Origin: JAVBJV01 sp031546815
GTDB lineage: Bacteria > Pseudomonadota > Alphaproteobacteria > Acetobacterales > Acetobacteraceae
Direction of reading: 5' to 3'
DNA length: 64,000 nucleotides
Assembly: GCA_031546815.1 (NCBI GenBank)
Contig: JAVBJV010000032.1
Coordinates: 1-64,000 of the forward strand
The notes under the pieces were generated by a model. The model was not told where the DNA came from and did not search any database. It was given only the letters and a program-made list of their open reading frames with translations. Shown piece after piece: positions 7,039 through 15,870 of the stretch. The stretch's first letter is position 1. Each line of letters starts with the position of its first letter. The position numbers and the translations under genes are program-made.

Positions 7039-8790
7039 TTAAGCCGAGAACGCCTGCATCTTCACCAGCCGCGCGTAGAGGCCATCCTTCGCCAGCAGCT
7101 CGGCATGTGTGCCCTGTTCCACCACGCGCCCGTCTTCCATCGCGACAATCAGATCGGCATCGCGCACCGTCGCCAGACGATGCGCCACCACCAGTGTGGT
7201 GCGCCCGGTGCGCAGTGTTTCCAGCGCCGACTGGACCGAGGCTTCACTCTCCGCATCCAGCGCGCTGGTCGCTTCGTCCAGCAGCAGGATACGCGGGTTA
7301 CGCAGCAACGCCCGCGCCAGCGCCACACGCTGACGCTGCCCGCCCGACAGGCCCTGCCCCGATGTGCCGACGCGCGTCTGCGCGCCATCGGGCAGCACCG
7401 ACACGAAGTCCCATGCGGCGGCTGCACGTAATGCAGCCTCGACCTCGGCCTCGGTCGCGCCGGGGCGGCCCATGGCAACGTTGGCGGCCACCGTGTCGTC
7501 GAACAGCCACGGGTCCTGCGCCACATACGCGATCGCATCGCGCAGCGACGCCTTGGTCACCGCGCGTATATTCTGTCCGTCGATCAGCAATTCGCCGCCG
7601 CTGACATCGTGCAGGCGCGGCACCAGCGTGATCGCCGTCGATTTCCCCGCGCCCGACGGGCCCACCAGCGCCACGGTCTTGCCGGGTTCCGCCGTGAAGG
7701 TCAGCCCGTTCAGCCCCATGCGTCCATCCGGATAGGCAAAGCGCACATCGTGGAATTCCACCTTGCCGGCCGCGACCCGCAACGTCTGCGCATCCGGCGC
7801 ATCGACGATATGCGGCGCTTCGTCCAGCACGCTGAACACGCGCACCAGCCCGGCCAGACCTTCCTGAATCGCGGCATTGAATGTGCCCAGCGACCGCACC
7901 GGCTGCCCCGCCAGCAGCAGCGCCGCGACAAAGCCGGTGAAGTTACCAACCGATCCCTGCCCGAACGATGCCTGCCATCCGGCAAACCCGATCACCCCGG
8001 CCACCGCCGTGCCGCCCAGCACTTCCAGCGCGGCGGTCAGCAGCGCGCGGTTGCGCACGATACGGAGCAGGGTTTTGTACAGTTCGGAGAACACGCCCGA
8101 CGCACGCTGGACTTCGGTTTCTTCCAACCGATAGGTGCGCACCGTGCGGGCCTGCGAAAAGCTCTGGTTCAGCAGTGTTGCCGCACTGCCCATCGTGACC
8201 TGCATGTTGCCCGCCGCGCGACGAATGCGCTTGCCCGCCCGCGTCACCGGCAGAATCGCCAGCGGATACAGCAGCGCCGCAATCAGCGACAGTTTCCAGT
8301 CCAGCCACAACATCGACCCGATCAGCCCGATCACCGTCAGCCCGTCCGACACCGCACCCACGGCGCGCATCAGTGCTTCACGCACGGTTGCCGCATCGGT
8401 GGTGAAGCGCGACGACAGCGCGGCCGGGGCCTCGCGCTCCACACGCGACAGATCGGCCTCGGTCAGGTGCTGGAACATGCCGATCTGCAGGCTGCGGATC
8501 ACCTTCAGCACCACGGTCTGCAACAGCACGTCCTTGCCGTATTGGCTGGCCGCTTTCATCATCGTCACCAGCACGATGATGATCGGGATCTGGTACAGGA
8601 TGCGCGCGTCTTTTTCCGCGAACATGGTGAACGCGTGGTCGATCACCACCGGGTACAGCGCCGTCGCCCCTGCAGCCAGCGCGGTGCACAGCAGCACCAG
8701 CAGCAGCCTGGCCCGATGCGGCGCGACAAAGCCGCGCCAGAGACGTTTCAACAGCGCATAGGTCGAGGGTTGTATGGCCAGGGCGTTCAT
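7039..8790 (-). CDS. ABC exporter, MsbA/LipA-type half-transporter (TMD-NBD fusion)
   Basis: A 583-residue half-transporter that should act as a homodimer in the inner membrane. The N-terminal transmembrane domain has about six helices (residues 25 to about 310), with the intracellular loop segment AALSSRFTTDA. The C-terminal nucleotide-binding domain has Walker A GPSGAGKST (about 375), Q-loop VAQDPWLFDDT, signature LSGGQRQRVALARALLRNP, Walker B ILLLDEATSALD and H-loop VVAHRL. All catalytic residues are present. Lipid A, other lipids or drugs are plausible substrates for this subfamily, and sequence alone does not decide. It lies 12 nt downstream of the CCA-adding enzyme gene in one operon. 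Confidence 0.93.
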   Translation of the reverse strand: MNALAIQPSTYALLKRLWRGFVAPHRARLLLVLLCTALAAGATALYPVVIDHAFTMFAEKDARILYQIPIIIVLVTMMKAASQYGKDVLLQTVVLKVIRSLQIGMFQHLTEADLSRVEREAPAALSSRFTTDAATVREALMRAVGAVSDGLTVIGLIGSMLWLDWKLSLIAALLYPLAILPVTRAGKRIRRAAGNMQVTMGSAATLLNQSFSQARTVRTYRLEETEVQRASGVFSELYKTLLRIVRNRALLTAALEVLGGTAVAGVIGFAGWQASFGQGSVGNFTGFVAALLLAGQPVRSLGTFNAAIQEGLAGLVRVFSVLDEAPHIVDAPDAQTLRVAAGKVEFHDVRFAYPDGRMGLNGLTFTAEPGKTVALVGPSGAGKSTAITLVPRLHDVSGGELLIDGQNIRAVTKASLRDAIAYVAQDPWLFDDTVAANVAMGRPGATEAEVEAALRAAAAWDFVSVLPDGAQTRVGTSGQGLSGGQRQRVALARALLRNPRILLLDEATSALDAESEASVQSALETLRTGRTTLVVAHRLATVRDADLIVAMEDGRVVEQGTHAELLAKDGLYARLVKMQAFSA

Positions 8791-8802
8791 CGTGCCGCTG
8801 TA

Positions 8803-9993
8803 TCAGTTGCGCAGAATTCGCACCAGATCCGCCCGCAGATCTTCGGCCGAGCCGGTAAAGCCCCGCGCCTGCCAGGCTTCTTCCACCCGCGCCAGCACGC
8901 GCCCAACCTCCGGCCCCGGTTTTCCGCCCAGTGCCAGCACATCGCGGCCTTCCAGCGGGAAGACCGGCACCTCCGCCGCCGCAATCCGGGCGCGCAGGGC
9001 ATCCCAGTCACCTGCCTCGCCCCGTGCCTCGGCCAGATGAGTGCGGGCAATCAGGTCGGGGCGAGGGTCGTGCTTGCCGCCCTCGGCCTCGGTATACAAT
9101 GCCTGACAGATCGCAGATGTGGCGGGAATATCGCCCTGGCACATACCCATCAGTTGCTTTGCCTCCAGCCGCGAGAGTTTCAGCCGTACCGCCAGAGCAT
9201 CGATATCCGCATCGCGCCGCAGCAGCGCGGCAAAGCGCAGCAGGGGCGCGGCAAAGGGCGTCAGGCTTTCCAGACACCCACATCCATCCGCTTCCGGCAG
9301 GATCTCCGCCAGAACGCCGGTCTGCTGCATCAGCCGCATCGCTGCACGCGGATCGGGCGCGGCGAGGATACGCTTGATCTCGCTCCACACACGTTCGGCA
9401 GACAGGGCAGCAAGCCCGGCCTTGCCATGGGTGATGGCGTCCATCGCCTCGGCATCGGGTGCGCCGTGCGCATAGCGGGCGTAGAAACGGAAGAAGCGCA
9501 GGATGCGCAGATAATCCTCGGCAATGCGCACTGATGCCTGGCCCACGAAGCGCACGCGGCCTTCGCGCAGATCCTCAGCACCGTTGAACCAGTCGTACAC
9601 ACCGCCATCGCGATCCATCGACATCGCGTTGATAGTGAAGTCGCGCCGTTCGGCGTCTTCGCGCCAGTCGGTGCTGAAGGCGATAGTGGCGCGACGACCA
9701 TCGGTTTCCACGTCGCGACGCAGGGTGGTTACCTCGAACCCGCGCCCGCCCGAGATGGCGGTGACGGTGCCGTGGTCGATCCCGGTCGGGGCGGATTTCA
9801 ACCCGGCGGATTTCAGCGCCGCCACCACATCGGTGGGCACGCGCGGCGTTGCCAGATCGACATCGGCAATTTCGTGCCCCGCCAGCGCATCGCGCACCGC
9901 GCCGCCAACGATGCGGGCTTCGGGCAGCGCGTCCATCACGGCCAGCAGCGCGGGGTCGCTCAGGAAACTGGGCTTTGGAATGTGAAAAATCAT
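8803..9993 (-). CDS. cca: CCA tRNA nucleotidyltransferase (class II poly(A) polymerase/CCA-adding family)
   Basis: A 396-residue enzyme that adds or repairs the 3' CCA of tRNAs. The N-terminal nucleotidyltransferase head has IVGGAVRDALAG (residues 28-39) followed by the metal-binding DVDLAT pair, and RRDFTINAMSMD further on. The RNA/nucleotide-binding segment has AEDYLRILRFFRFYARY, the class II neck motif. The one tRNA gene in this window does not encode CCA, so the enzyme is needed for synthesis as well as repair. The ATG at 9993 overlaps the stop of the upstream DUF6111 gene (ATGA), indicating translational coupling. Confidence 0.94.
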   Translation of the reverse strand: MIFHIPKPSFLSDPALLAVMDALPEARIVGGAVRDALAGHEIADVDLATPRVPTDVVAALKSAGLKSAPTGIDHGTVTAISGGRGFEVTTLRRDVETDGRRATIAFSTDWREDAERRDFTINAMSMDRDGGVYDWFNGAEDLREGRVRFVGQASVRIAEDYLRILRFFRFYARYAHGAPDAEAMDAITHGKAGLAALSAERVWSEIKRILAAPDPRAAMRLMQQTGVLAEILPEADGCGCLESLTPFAAPLLRFAALLRRDADIDALAVRLKLSRLEAKQLMGMCQGDIPATSAICQALYTEAEGGKHDPRPDLIARTHLAEARGEAGDWDALRARIAAAEVPVFPLEGRDVLALGGKPGPEVGRVLARVEEAWQARGFTGSAEDLRADLVRILRN

Positions 9994-10223
9994 CGTCCGG
10001 ATTGCGCGGGCACCAGCACGCCGTTTTCCATATGCGCGGGGATATAGGTCTCGCCGCGCCGCCCGAACCCGTACCACGCCGCGCCCAGCAGCGAGAACAT
10101 CACGAACACCGCCGCCAGAATCAGAAAGCGCCGTGCCGGTTCCATACCCGGATGCAGCTCGCGCCACGCAAAGAAGGCTCCGACGAACCCGATGAATAAC
10201 AGTGCTTCAAACAAATACGGCAT
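9990..10223 (-). CDS. DUF6111-type small membrane protein
   Basis: A 77-residue protein with two hydrophobic segments (about residues 4-19 and 32-52) joined by a short polar loop. The C-terminus, ETYIPAHMENGVLVPAQ, resembles the short alphaproteobacterial DUF6111 family found between a NUDIX hydrolase and the CCA-adding enzyme, which is exactly its place here. No function is known. Its ATG overlaps the stop of the NUDIX gene by 1 nt, and its own stop overlaps the cca start by 4 nt. Confidence 0.75.
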   Translation of the reverse strand: MPYLFEALLFIGFVGAFFAWRELHPGMEPARRFLILAAVFVMFSLLGAAWYGFGRRGETYIPAHMENGVLVPAQSGR

Positions 10224-10825
10224 TACGACCGTTCACGTAGCACATTCGCCAGATTCAGCAGAATCGTCGCCGTTGCCCCCCAGATATGCTGGGTCGGGTG
10301 CGGCCAGACCCAGTATTCGCGCCGCGCGCCACGGAACATCGCGCTCTCGCGCCGCGGGGCGGATGGATCCAGCACCACGGAGAGAGGCAGTTCGAAAATG
10401 TCTTCCACTTCCTCGGGGTTCGGCACCAGCTTTATCCCCGGTCGCAACAGCCCCACCACCGGCGAGACCAGATACCCCGTGCCAGTAATGTGATCGGGCA
10501 GCCGCCCCACCAGCTCCACCTCGGAACGCGGCAGGGCGATTTCCTCCTCGGCCTCGCGCAATGCGGCTGCTTCGGCGTCGGCATCCTCAGGGTCCATGCG
10601 GCCGCCGGGGAATGCCACCTGCCCTGCATGTTTGCTCAGCGTAGAGGTGCGCCGCGTCAGCAGCACGCCAGGTTCGGCATGCAGCACAATCGGGATCAGC
10701 ACGGCAGAGGGGATCAGCACCGGTGCATCGCCCGCATGCATATCCAGATCGGGTGCGTTGCCCGGCAGGTCGATCACCTGCGCTTCCGCCCGCGCCAATC
10801 GGGCGCGCAGTTGTTCGGGCGTCAT
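10223..10825 (-). CDS. NUDIX hydrolase, CoA-pyrophosphatase (NudL)-like
   Basis: A 200-residue hydrolase. The NUDIX box runs from FPGGRMDPEDADAEAAALRE into AEEEIAL (about residues 72-98), with the REAEEE metal-binding glutamates. The LLTRRTSTLSKHAGQVAFPG segment just before it is the CoA-diphosphatase signature, so cleavage of CoA or its derivatives to phosphopantetheine and 3',5'-ADP is likely. The ATG at 10825 overlaps the stop of the DUF1285 gene by 4 nt. An RNA-related role is conceivable from its cca neighbour, but the box favours CoA. Confidence 0.9.
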   Translation of the reverse strand: MTPEQLRARLARAEAQVIDLPGNAPDLDMHAGDAPVLIPSAVLIPIVLHAEPGVLLTRRTSTLSKHAGQVAFPGGRMDPEDADAEAAALREAEEEIALPRSEVELVGRLPDHITGTGYLVSPVVGLLRPGIKLVPNPEEVEDIFELPLSVVLDPSAPRRESAMFRGARREYWVWPHPTQHIWGATATILLNLANVLRERS

Positions 10826-11343
10826 GATATGGCCCCCAGCGGAAAGAACGCACCGTTGCTCCAGACGCCGAATACGCGGTCCACCTCGTCCTCGACGCCC
10901 AGCGCCACCAGTTCGTAATACACCGCACGGCTGATCCGCGCCTCCAGCCCCGGGCGCACCAGAACATACAGGGCGGGTGCGATGTCGGGGGCACTCTGCA
11001 CCATGCGGATCGGGTGATCGGGACCGGCTTCCACAATGTCGTCGCAATTGGTGCGGAAGCTCAGCGTCTGGGCGTGGTCGTCGCCGCTCCATTGCAGTTC
11101 GATGGCCAGAAACGGCGCGTCCTCCACCACGATGCGCCCGCGCTCGGCCGGAGTTTCCAGCACATAGGCACCATCCGCCTCGCGCTTGAGGACCGATGCG
11201 AACAGGCAGACCAGCTCCTTCCGCCCGATCGGCGTGCCCTGGTACAGCCAGGTGCCGTCGCGGCGGATGATGAAGGGCATGTCGCCACAGTCCACGCGTT
11301 GGCGGGGTGCTTTCGGTATCAGGCTGCTGTGTCCCTGCTCCAT
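10822..11343 (-). CDS. DUF1285 family protein
   Basis: A 173-residue cytosolic protein, first gene of the operon that continues through NUDIX, DUF6111, cca and the ABC exporter. Recognisable DUF1285 features are the FIIRRDGTWLYQGTPIGRKE start and the YVLVRPGLEARISRAVYYEL segment near the C-terminus. There is no signal peptide or membrane segment. The biochemical role of this family is unknown to me. The order DUF1285-NUDIX-cca is widespread in Alphaproteobacteria. Its promoter must lie in the about 100-nt gap shared with the divergent MoxR operon. Confidence 0.85.
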   Translation of the reverse strand: MEQGHSSLIPKAPRQRVDCGDMPFIIRRDGTWLYQGTPIGRKELVCLFASVLKREADGAYVLETPAERGRIVVEDAPFLAIELQWSGDDHAQTLSFRTNCDDIVEAGPDHPIRMVQSAPDIAPALYVLVRPGLEARISRAVYYELVALGVEDEVDRVFGVWSNGAFFPLGAIS

Positions 11344-11444
11344 GCCGTGATCTCCTGCCCTGTATTCCGGATACCGCTGTGTTACATGCTATCAATATAG
11401 GCTGCCAACATACACCTTTTGAGGCCCCAACCGGAGTTTCCCCC

Positions 11445-12434
11445 ATGCTGCCATCCGAAACCGACGCGATTGCCATGGCCGACCGCCTGCAGGGCCGGAT
11501 TGCCGCCGTGCGAGCTGCCGTCGGGCAGATCATCTTCGGGCAGCAGCAGGTGGTGGATGAAACCCTGATCTCGCTGCTGGCAGGGGGGCACGTGCTGCTG
11601 GTCGGCGTGCCGGGGCTGGGCAAGACGCGGCTGGTGGAAACGCTGGGCATCGTGCTGGGGCTGGGCACCAAGCGCGTGCAGTTCACGCCCGACCTGATGC
11701 CCGCCGACATTCTGGGGTCGGACGTGCTCGACGAAGGGGCGGATGGAAAACGGTCTTTCCGCTTCATCCCCGGCCCGATCTTCGGGCAGTTGTTGATGGC
11801 CGACGAGATCAACCGTGCCAGCCCGCGCACGCAGTCCGCGCTGTTACAGGCCATGCAGGAAGGTCGCGTCACCGTGGGCGGCGTGGAATATGCCTTGCCG
11901 CGCCCGTTCCACGTGCTCGCCACGCAGAACCCGATCGAGCAGGAAGGCACTTACCCACTGCCGGAAGCACAGCTCGACCGGTTTTTGCTGGAAGTGACGA
12001 TCAGCTACCCGGACCTCGACGCCGAGCGCACCATGCTGCTGGCCACCACCGGCACCGACCACGCCGAACCACAGGCCGCGATGACCGCGCAGGATCTGAT
12101 GGACACGCAGAAACTGGTGCGTGCGCTGCCGGTGGGCGAGAGCGTGCTGAACGCCATCCTGACCATGGTGCGCAGCTTCCGTCCGGAAAGCTCGGACATC
12201 GAGAATGTAAAGCGTTACGTCGCCTGGGGCCCCGGGCCGCGTGCGGCACAGGCGCTGATGTTGGCTACACGCGCACGCGCGCTGCTGGACGGGCGGCTGT
12301 CGCCATCGGTGGACGACGTGGTGGCACTGGCCCATCCGGTGCTGCGGCATCGCATGGCGCTGGGCTTCGCTGCACGGGCCGAAGGAATTACCCTGTCTGG
12401 CATAATCGACGATCTGGTGAGCCGTCTGGGATGA
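11445..12434 (+). CDS. MoxR-family AAA+ ATPase
   Basis: A 329-residue AAA+ chaperone-like ATPase. Walker A is GVPGLGKT (residues 54-61), Walker B LLMADEINRA, and the sensor region has ATQNPIEQEGTYPLPEAQLD, which is nearly diagnostic of MoxR. The C-terminal lid domain contains the AWGPGPRAAQALMLATRARA segment. MoxR proteins work with VWA-domain partners to fold, insert metals into, or activate other proteins. The partner genes follow directly. CGGAG nine nt before the ATG at 11445 supports the start. The operon is divergent from the DUF1285 operon. Confidence 0.95.
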   Translation: MLPSETDAIAMADRLQGRIAAVRAAVGQIIFGQQQVVDETLISLLAGGHVLLVGVPGLGKTRLVETLGIVLGLGTKRVQFTPDLMPADILGSDVLDEGADGKRSFRFIPGPIFGQLLMADEINRASPRTQSALLQAMQEGRVTVGGVEYALPRPFHVLATQNPIEQEGTYPLPEAQLDRFLLEVTISYPDLDAERTMLLATTGTDHAEPQAAMTAQDLMDTQKLVRALPVGESVLNAILTMVRSFRPESSDIENVKRYVAWGPGPRAAQALMLATRARALLDGRLSPSVDDVVALAHPVLRHRMALGFAARAEGITLSGIIDDLVSRLG

Positions 12435-13258
12435 TGCTGCGCCCCGCCGAACGTCTGGCCGCCCCCCTGCCGCCGTTGCTGGTAGCGGCGGAGCGTGTCG
12501 CGCATACGGTCGCGCAGGGCGTGCACGGCAGACGCCGCACCGGCGAGGGTGAAAGCTTCTGGCAGTTCCGCCCCTATCAGGTGGGCGATACGCTGAACCG
12601 GATCGACTGGCGGCAATCGGCCAAGGGCGATCGCGTGCATGTGCGCGAGACCGAATGGGAAGCCGCGCAGAGTGTGTTTCTGTGGTGCGATGCCTCGGCC
12701 TCGATGCGGTGGAAATCACGTTTTGCCGCGCATGAAAAACACGAACGCGCGCAGGTGCTGACGCTCGCACTGGCATCGCTGCTGCTGCGCGGGGGCGAGC
12801 ATGTGCGTCTGCCAAACACGCCGCGCATCTACACGCATCCGCGTATGCTGGAAGATCTGGCGCAGACCCTGGGCGACACACCACCGGTGTTCGCCGTACC
12901 GCGCCATGCGAGCGTGGTGCTGATCGGCGACTTCCTGTCCCCCATCGCCACGTGGCGCGACACGCTCGCACATTTCGCGGCACTGTCGGTGCGCGGGCAT
13001 CTGGTGCAGGTGCTCGACCCGGCCGAGGTGACGCTGCCCTATCACGGTCACGTGCAGTTCAGTGATCCGGAAAATGAAGGCACCCACAACGTGCCGCGCG
13101 CCGATGCATTGCGCCCCGCCTATGCCGAGGCACTCGCCGCGCATCAGGACGCGCTGCGCAACATGACACGCGTCATGGGCTGGTCGTTCGCCACCCACCA
13201 GACCGACCACCCGCCCGAGGCCGCGTTGCTGGCGCTGTATATGGCGATGGCACGATGA
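12431..13258 (+). CDS. DUF58 domain protein of the MoxR/Bat operon
   Basis: A 275-residue protein with the DUF58 signature GEGESFWQFRPYQVGDTLNR followed by IDWRQSAKGDRVHVRETEWE. The SVFLWCDASASM segment is a VWA-like strand with a degenerate metal site (DASAS). No membrane segment is evident. DUF58 proteins are standard partners of MoxR ATPases in gene clusters of this kind. The ATG overlaps the MoxR stop by 4 nt, so translation is coupled. Absence of the N-terminal membrane hairpin seen in many DUF58 proteins suggests a soluble adaptor. Confidence 0.9.
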   Translation: MMLRPAERLAAPLPPLLVAAERVAHTVAQGVHGRRRTGEGESFWQFRPYQVGDTLNRIDWRQSAKGDRVHVRETEWEAAQSVFLWCDASASMRWKSRFAAHEKHERAQVLTLALASLLLRGGEHVRLPNTPRIYTHPRMLEDLAQTLGDTPPVFAVPRHASVVLIGDFLSPIATWRDTLAHFAALSVRGHLVQVLDPAEVTLPYHGHVQFSDPENEGTHNVPRADALRPAYAEALAAHQDALRNMTRVMGWSFATHQTDHPPEAALLALYMAMAR

Positions 13259-15870
13259 ACATCACTTTCCTTTACCCCACGCTGCTGCTGGCGTTGCTGG
13301 CCCTACCGCTTCTGTGGTGGCTGCTGCGCCTGACGCCACCACCGGCGCGACGCGAGGTCTTCCCCGCGTTGCGCCTGCTGCTGGGGTTGCGAACGGACGA
13401 ACAGACGCCCGCCGGCACACCATGGTGGTTGCTGGCATTGCGTATGTTGGCGGCGGCGCTGGTGATCGTCGGGCTGGCACGCCCGGTGATCGATAGCGGC
13501 AGCGCCCTGCCCGGATCCGGGCCGGTGCTGGCGGTGGTCGATAACGGCTGGGCATCTTCGCGTAACTGGCAGGCGCGGATTGCGACGCTCGACGCATTGC
13601 TGCTGCGGGCAGAACGCGACGGGCGGCAGGTTGCACTGCTGGCCACCGCGCCCTCCGCGCGCAACGAAGCGCCGCGCGTTCTGCCGCTGATGTCGGCGGC
13701 CGAGGCACGCACCTGGCTGGCCGCATTGCAGCCGCTGCCTTGGGCACCCGATCGCAACGCCGCAATGAATGCGTTGCGCGACTGGCAGCACCCCGACAGC
13801 ACGATCCTGTATCTGGCCGATGGCGTGCGCCACGACGCAGTGTTCGGCGATGCGCTGGCCGAGGCAGGCAACGTCACCGAAATACGCGACGACACACGCA
13901 GCACACTGGTGCAGTTGCCGCCGCAGATGAACGCCGGACGCTTGGTCGCACGCGTTTCGCGCACACCTGCCATACAGACCGAGACCGTCGCCGTGCTGGC
14001 GCGCACCGGCGATGGCCGCACACTGGCGCGCAGCGAGATCACGCTGGCATCCGGCGCAACGCAGGGCAGCGCCGCCATCGATCTGCCGCCCGAACTGCGC
14101 AACAAGCTGCTGCGGCTCGACATCGAAAACAGCGCCAGTGCGGCGAGCACCGTGCTGCTCGATGAACGCTGGCGGCGGCGGCCGGTGGGGCTGCTCGCCA
14201 GTTCGGACGAAAGCGCCGACACGCCGCTGCTGGGCGATCTGTATTATCTGGAACGCGCGCTCTCGCCCGCTGCTGAAATCCGGCGCGGGTCGCTACAGGA
14301 TCTGCTGGCGCGCGATATCGCCATCATCGCGCTGGCCGACCGCGCCATTCCGGACGGGCCGGAACTGGATGCGCTGACACGCTGGGTCGAGAAAGGCGGC
14401 ATGCTGCTGCGTTTCGCCGGACCGCGCAGTGCGGACATGCGCGATGCTCTGCTGCCCATACCGCTGCGCCGCGGCGATCGGCAACTGGGTGGCGCGATGT
14501 CGTGGTCGCAGCCCGCACGACTGGCACCGTTTGCGGCGGCGTCTCCGTTTGCGGGGCTGACGCTGCCGGATGATATCCGCATCGAACGCCAGCTCCTCGC
14601 CGAACCGGCGCCGTTGCTGGCCGAACGCACCTGGGCCGCGCTGGAAGACGGCACCCCGTTGGTGACCAGCGCCACACGCGGCGCGGGACGCGTGGTACTG
14701 TTCCATGTCACCGCCAATGCCGACTGGTCGAACCTGCCGCTCTCGGGCCTGTTCCTGTCGATGCTTGAACGGCTGGTGCAGATCTCGGCGGGGATCGCCG
14801 GGGCGGATGGCGATGCGATGCTGGCGCCAGCCAATATTCTGGACGGGTTCGGGCACCTCGCACCGCCGCCACCTGCCGCTGCCAGCCTGCGCGCCGATGC
14901 GTTCGGCAGCACAGCAGTGTCGCCACAGCATCCGCCGGGTCTGTATGGGCCTGAAGCGATGCGGCGCGCGTTGAACCTGTCCACCACATTCAGCGCGCTG
15001 GAAAGCGCTTCCCCCATTTCAGGGGCGCGGCAGATGGGCGTCGATGCAAGCCCAACCGAACGCAGCTTCGCGCAGTATCTGCTGCTGGCGGCGTTATTGT
15101 TACTGCTGACGGATATGCTGATTGCGCTGTCACTGCGCGGGTTGTTGCGGGTGGCCGTTCTGCTGCTGTGCGTATCGCCCGCCCATGCGCAGCAAGACGC
15201 GCTCGCCACACATCTGGCTTACGTCATCACCGGCAATGCCGAGGTAGATGCGACATCGCGCGCCGGGCTGGTCGGGCTGTCGGGGTTTGTGAACCAGCGC
15301 ACCTCGGCCGTGCTGGCGGAACCGGTCGGTGTGGTGCCGGGGCGCGATGGGCTGGAGTTCTACCCGCTGCTCTACTGGCCGATCACCGCGCAGCAACCCG
15401 CGCTCGACGCCAAGACGACCGAGGCGGTCAGCAGCTTCATGCGCAATGGCGGCATCATCCTGTTCGACACGCGCCTGCCCACCGCCGACACCACGCCCCT
15501 GCGCCGGGTGACGCAGCGCCTCGCCATTCCGCCGCTGGCACGCCTGACCGGGGAACATGTGCTGGCACGGTCCTTCTATCTGCTCACGGCGTTTCCGGGG
15601 CAGTTTGCCGACTCCGATATCTGGGTGTCGCGCGATGCGGACCGCGAGAACGACAGCATCTCGCCCGTCATCATCGGCGGCAATAACTGGGCCGCCGCCT
15701 GGGCGCGCGGGGAACAGCTGACAACGCCGTTCTTCGCGCAACGCTACGGGCCGGACCAGCAGACGCTGGCGCTGCGCTTCGGACTCAATCTGGTGATGTA
15801 TGCGCTGACCGGAAATTACAAAGGCGATCAGGTCCATCTGCCTGCCCTGATGGAGCGGTTAGGCAATTGA
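13255..15870 (+). CDS. BatA-like membrane protein with C-terminal DUF4159 domain
   Basis: An 871-residue membrane protein. The N-terminus has the BatA signature: a first helix (about residues 4-23, FLYPTLLLALLALPLLWWLL) and a second at about 60-76. A degenerate VWA region follows, then a glutamine-amidotransferase-like fold around residues 340-500. Another hydrophobic helix lies near 605-635. The C-terminal about 220 residues are a DUF4159 domain (YPLLYWPI, GGIILFDTR). Its ATG overlaps the DUF58 stop by 4 nt. It probably anchors the MoxR complex at the membrane. The molecular target is unknown. Confidence 0.85.
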   Translation: MNITFLYPTLLLALLALPLLWWLLRLTPPPARREVFPALRLLLGLRTDEQTPAGTPWWLLALRMLAAALVIVGLARPVIDSGSALPGSGPVLAVVDNGWASSRNWQARIATLDALLLRAERDGRQVALLATAPSARNEAPRVLPLMSAAEARTWLAALQPLPWAPDRNAAMNALRDWQHPDSTILYLADGVRHDAVFGDALAEAGNVTEIRDDTRSTLVQLPPQMNAGRLVARVSRTPAIQTETVAVLARTGDGRTLARSEITLASGATQGSAAIDLPPELRNKLLRLDIENSASAASTVLLDERWRRRPVGLLASSDESADTPLLGDLYYLERALSPAAEIRRGSLQDLLARDIAIIALADRAIPDGPELDALTRWVEKGGMLLRFAGPRSADMRDALLPIPLRRGDRQLGGAMSWSQPARLAPFAAASPFAGLTLPDDIRIERQLLAEPAPLLAERTWAALEDGTPLVTSATRGAGRVVLFHVTANADWSNLPLSGLFLSMLERLVQISAGIAGADGDAMLAPANILDGFGHLAPPPPAAASLRADAFGSTAVSPQHPPGLYGPEAMRRALNLSTTFSALESASPISGARQMGVDASPTERSFAQYLLLAALLLLLTDMLIALSLRGLLRVAVLLLCVSPAHAQQDALATHLAYVITGNAEVDATSRAGLVGLSGFVNQRTSAVLAEPVGVVPGRDGLEFYPLLYWPITAQQPALDAKTTEAVSSFMRNGGIILFDTRLPTADTTPLRRVTQRLAIPPLARLTGEHVLARSFYLLTAFPGQFADSDIWVSRDADRENDSISPVIIGGNNWAAAWARGEQLTTPFFAQRYGPDQQTLALRFGLNLVMYALTGNYKGDQVHLPALMERLGN

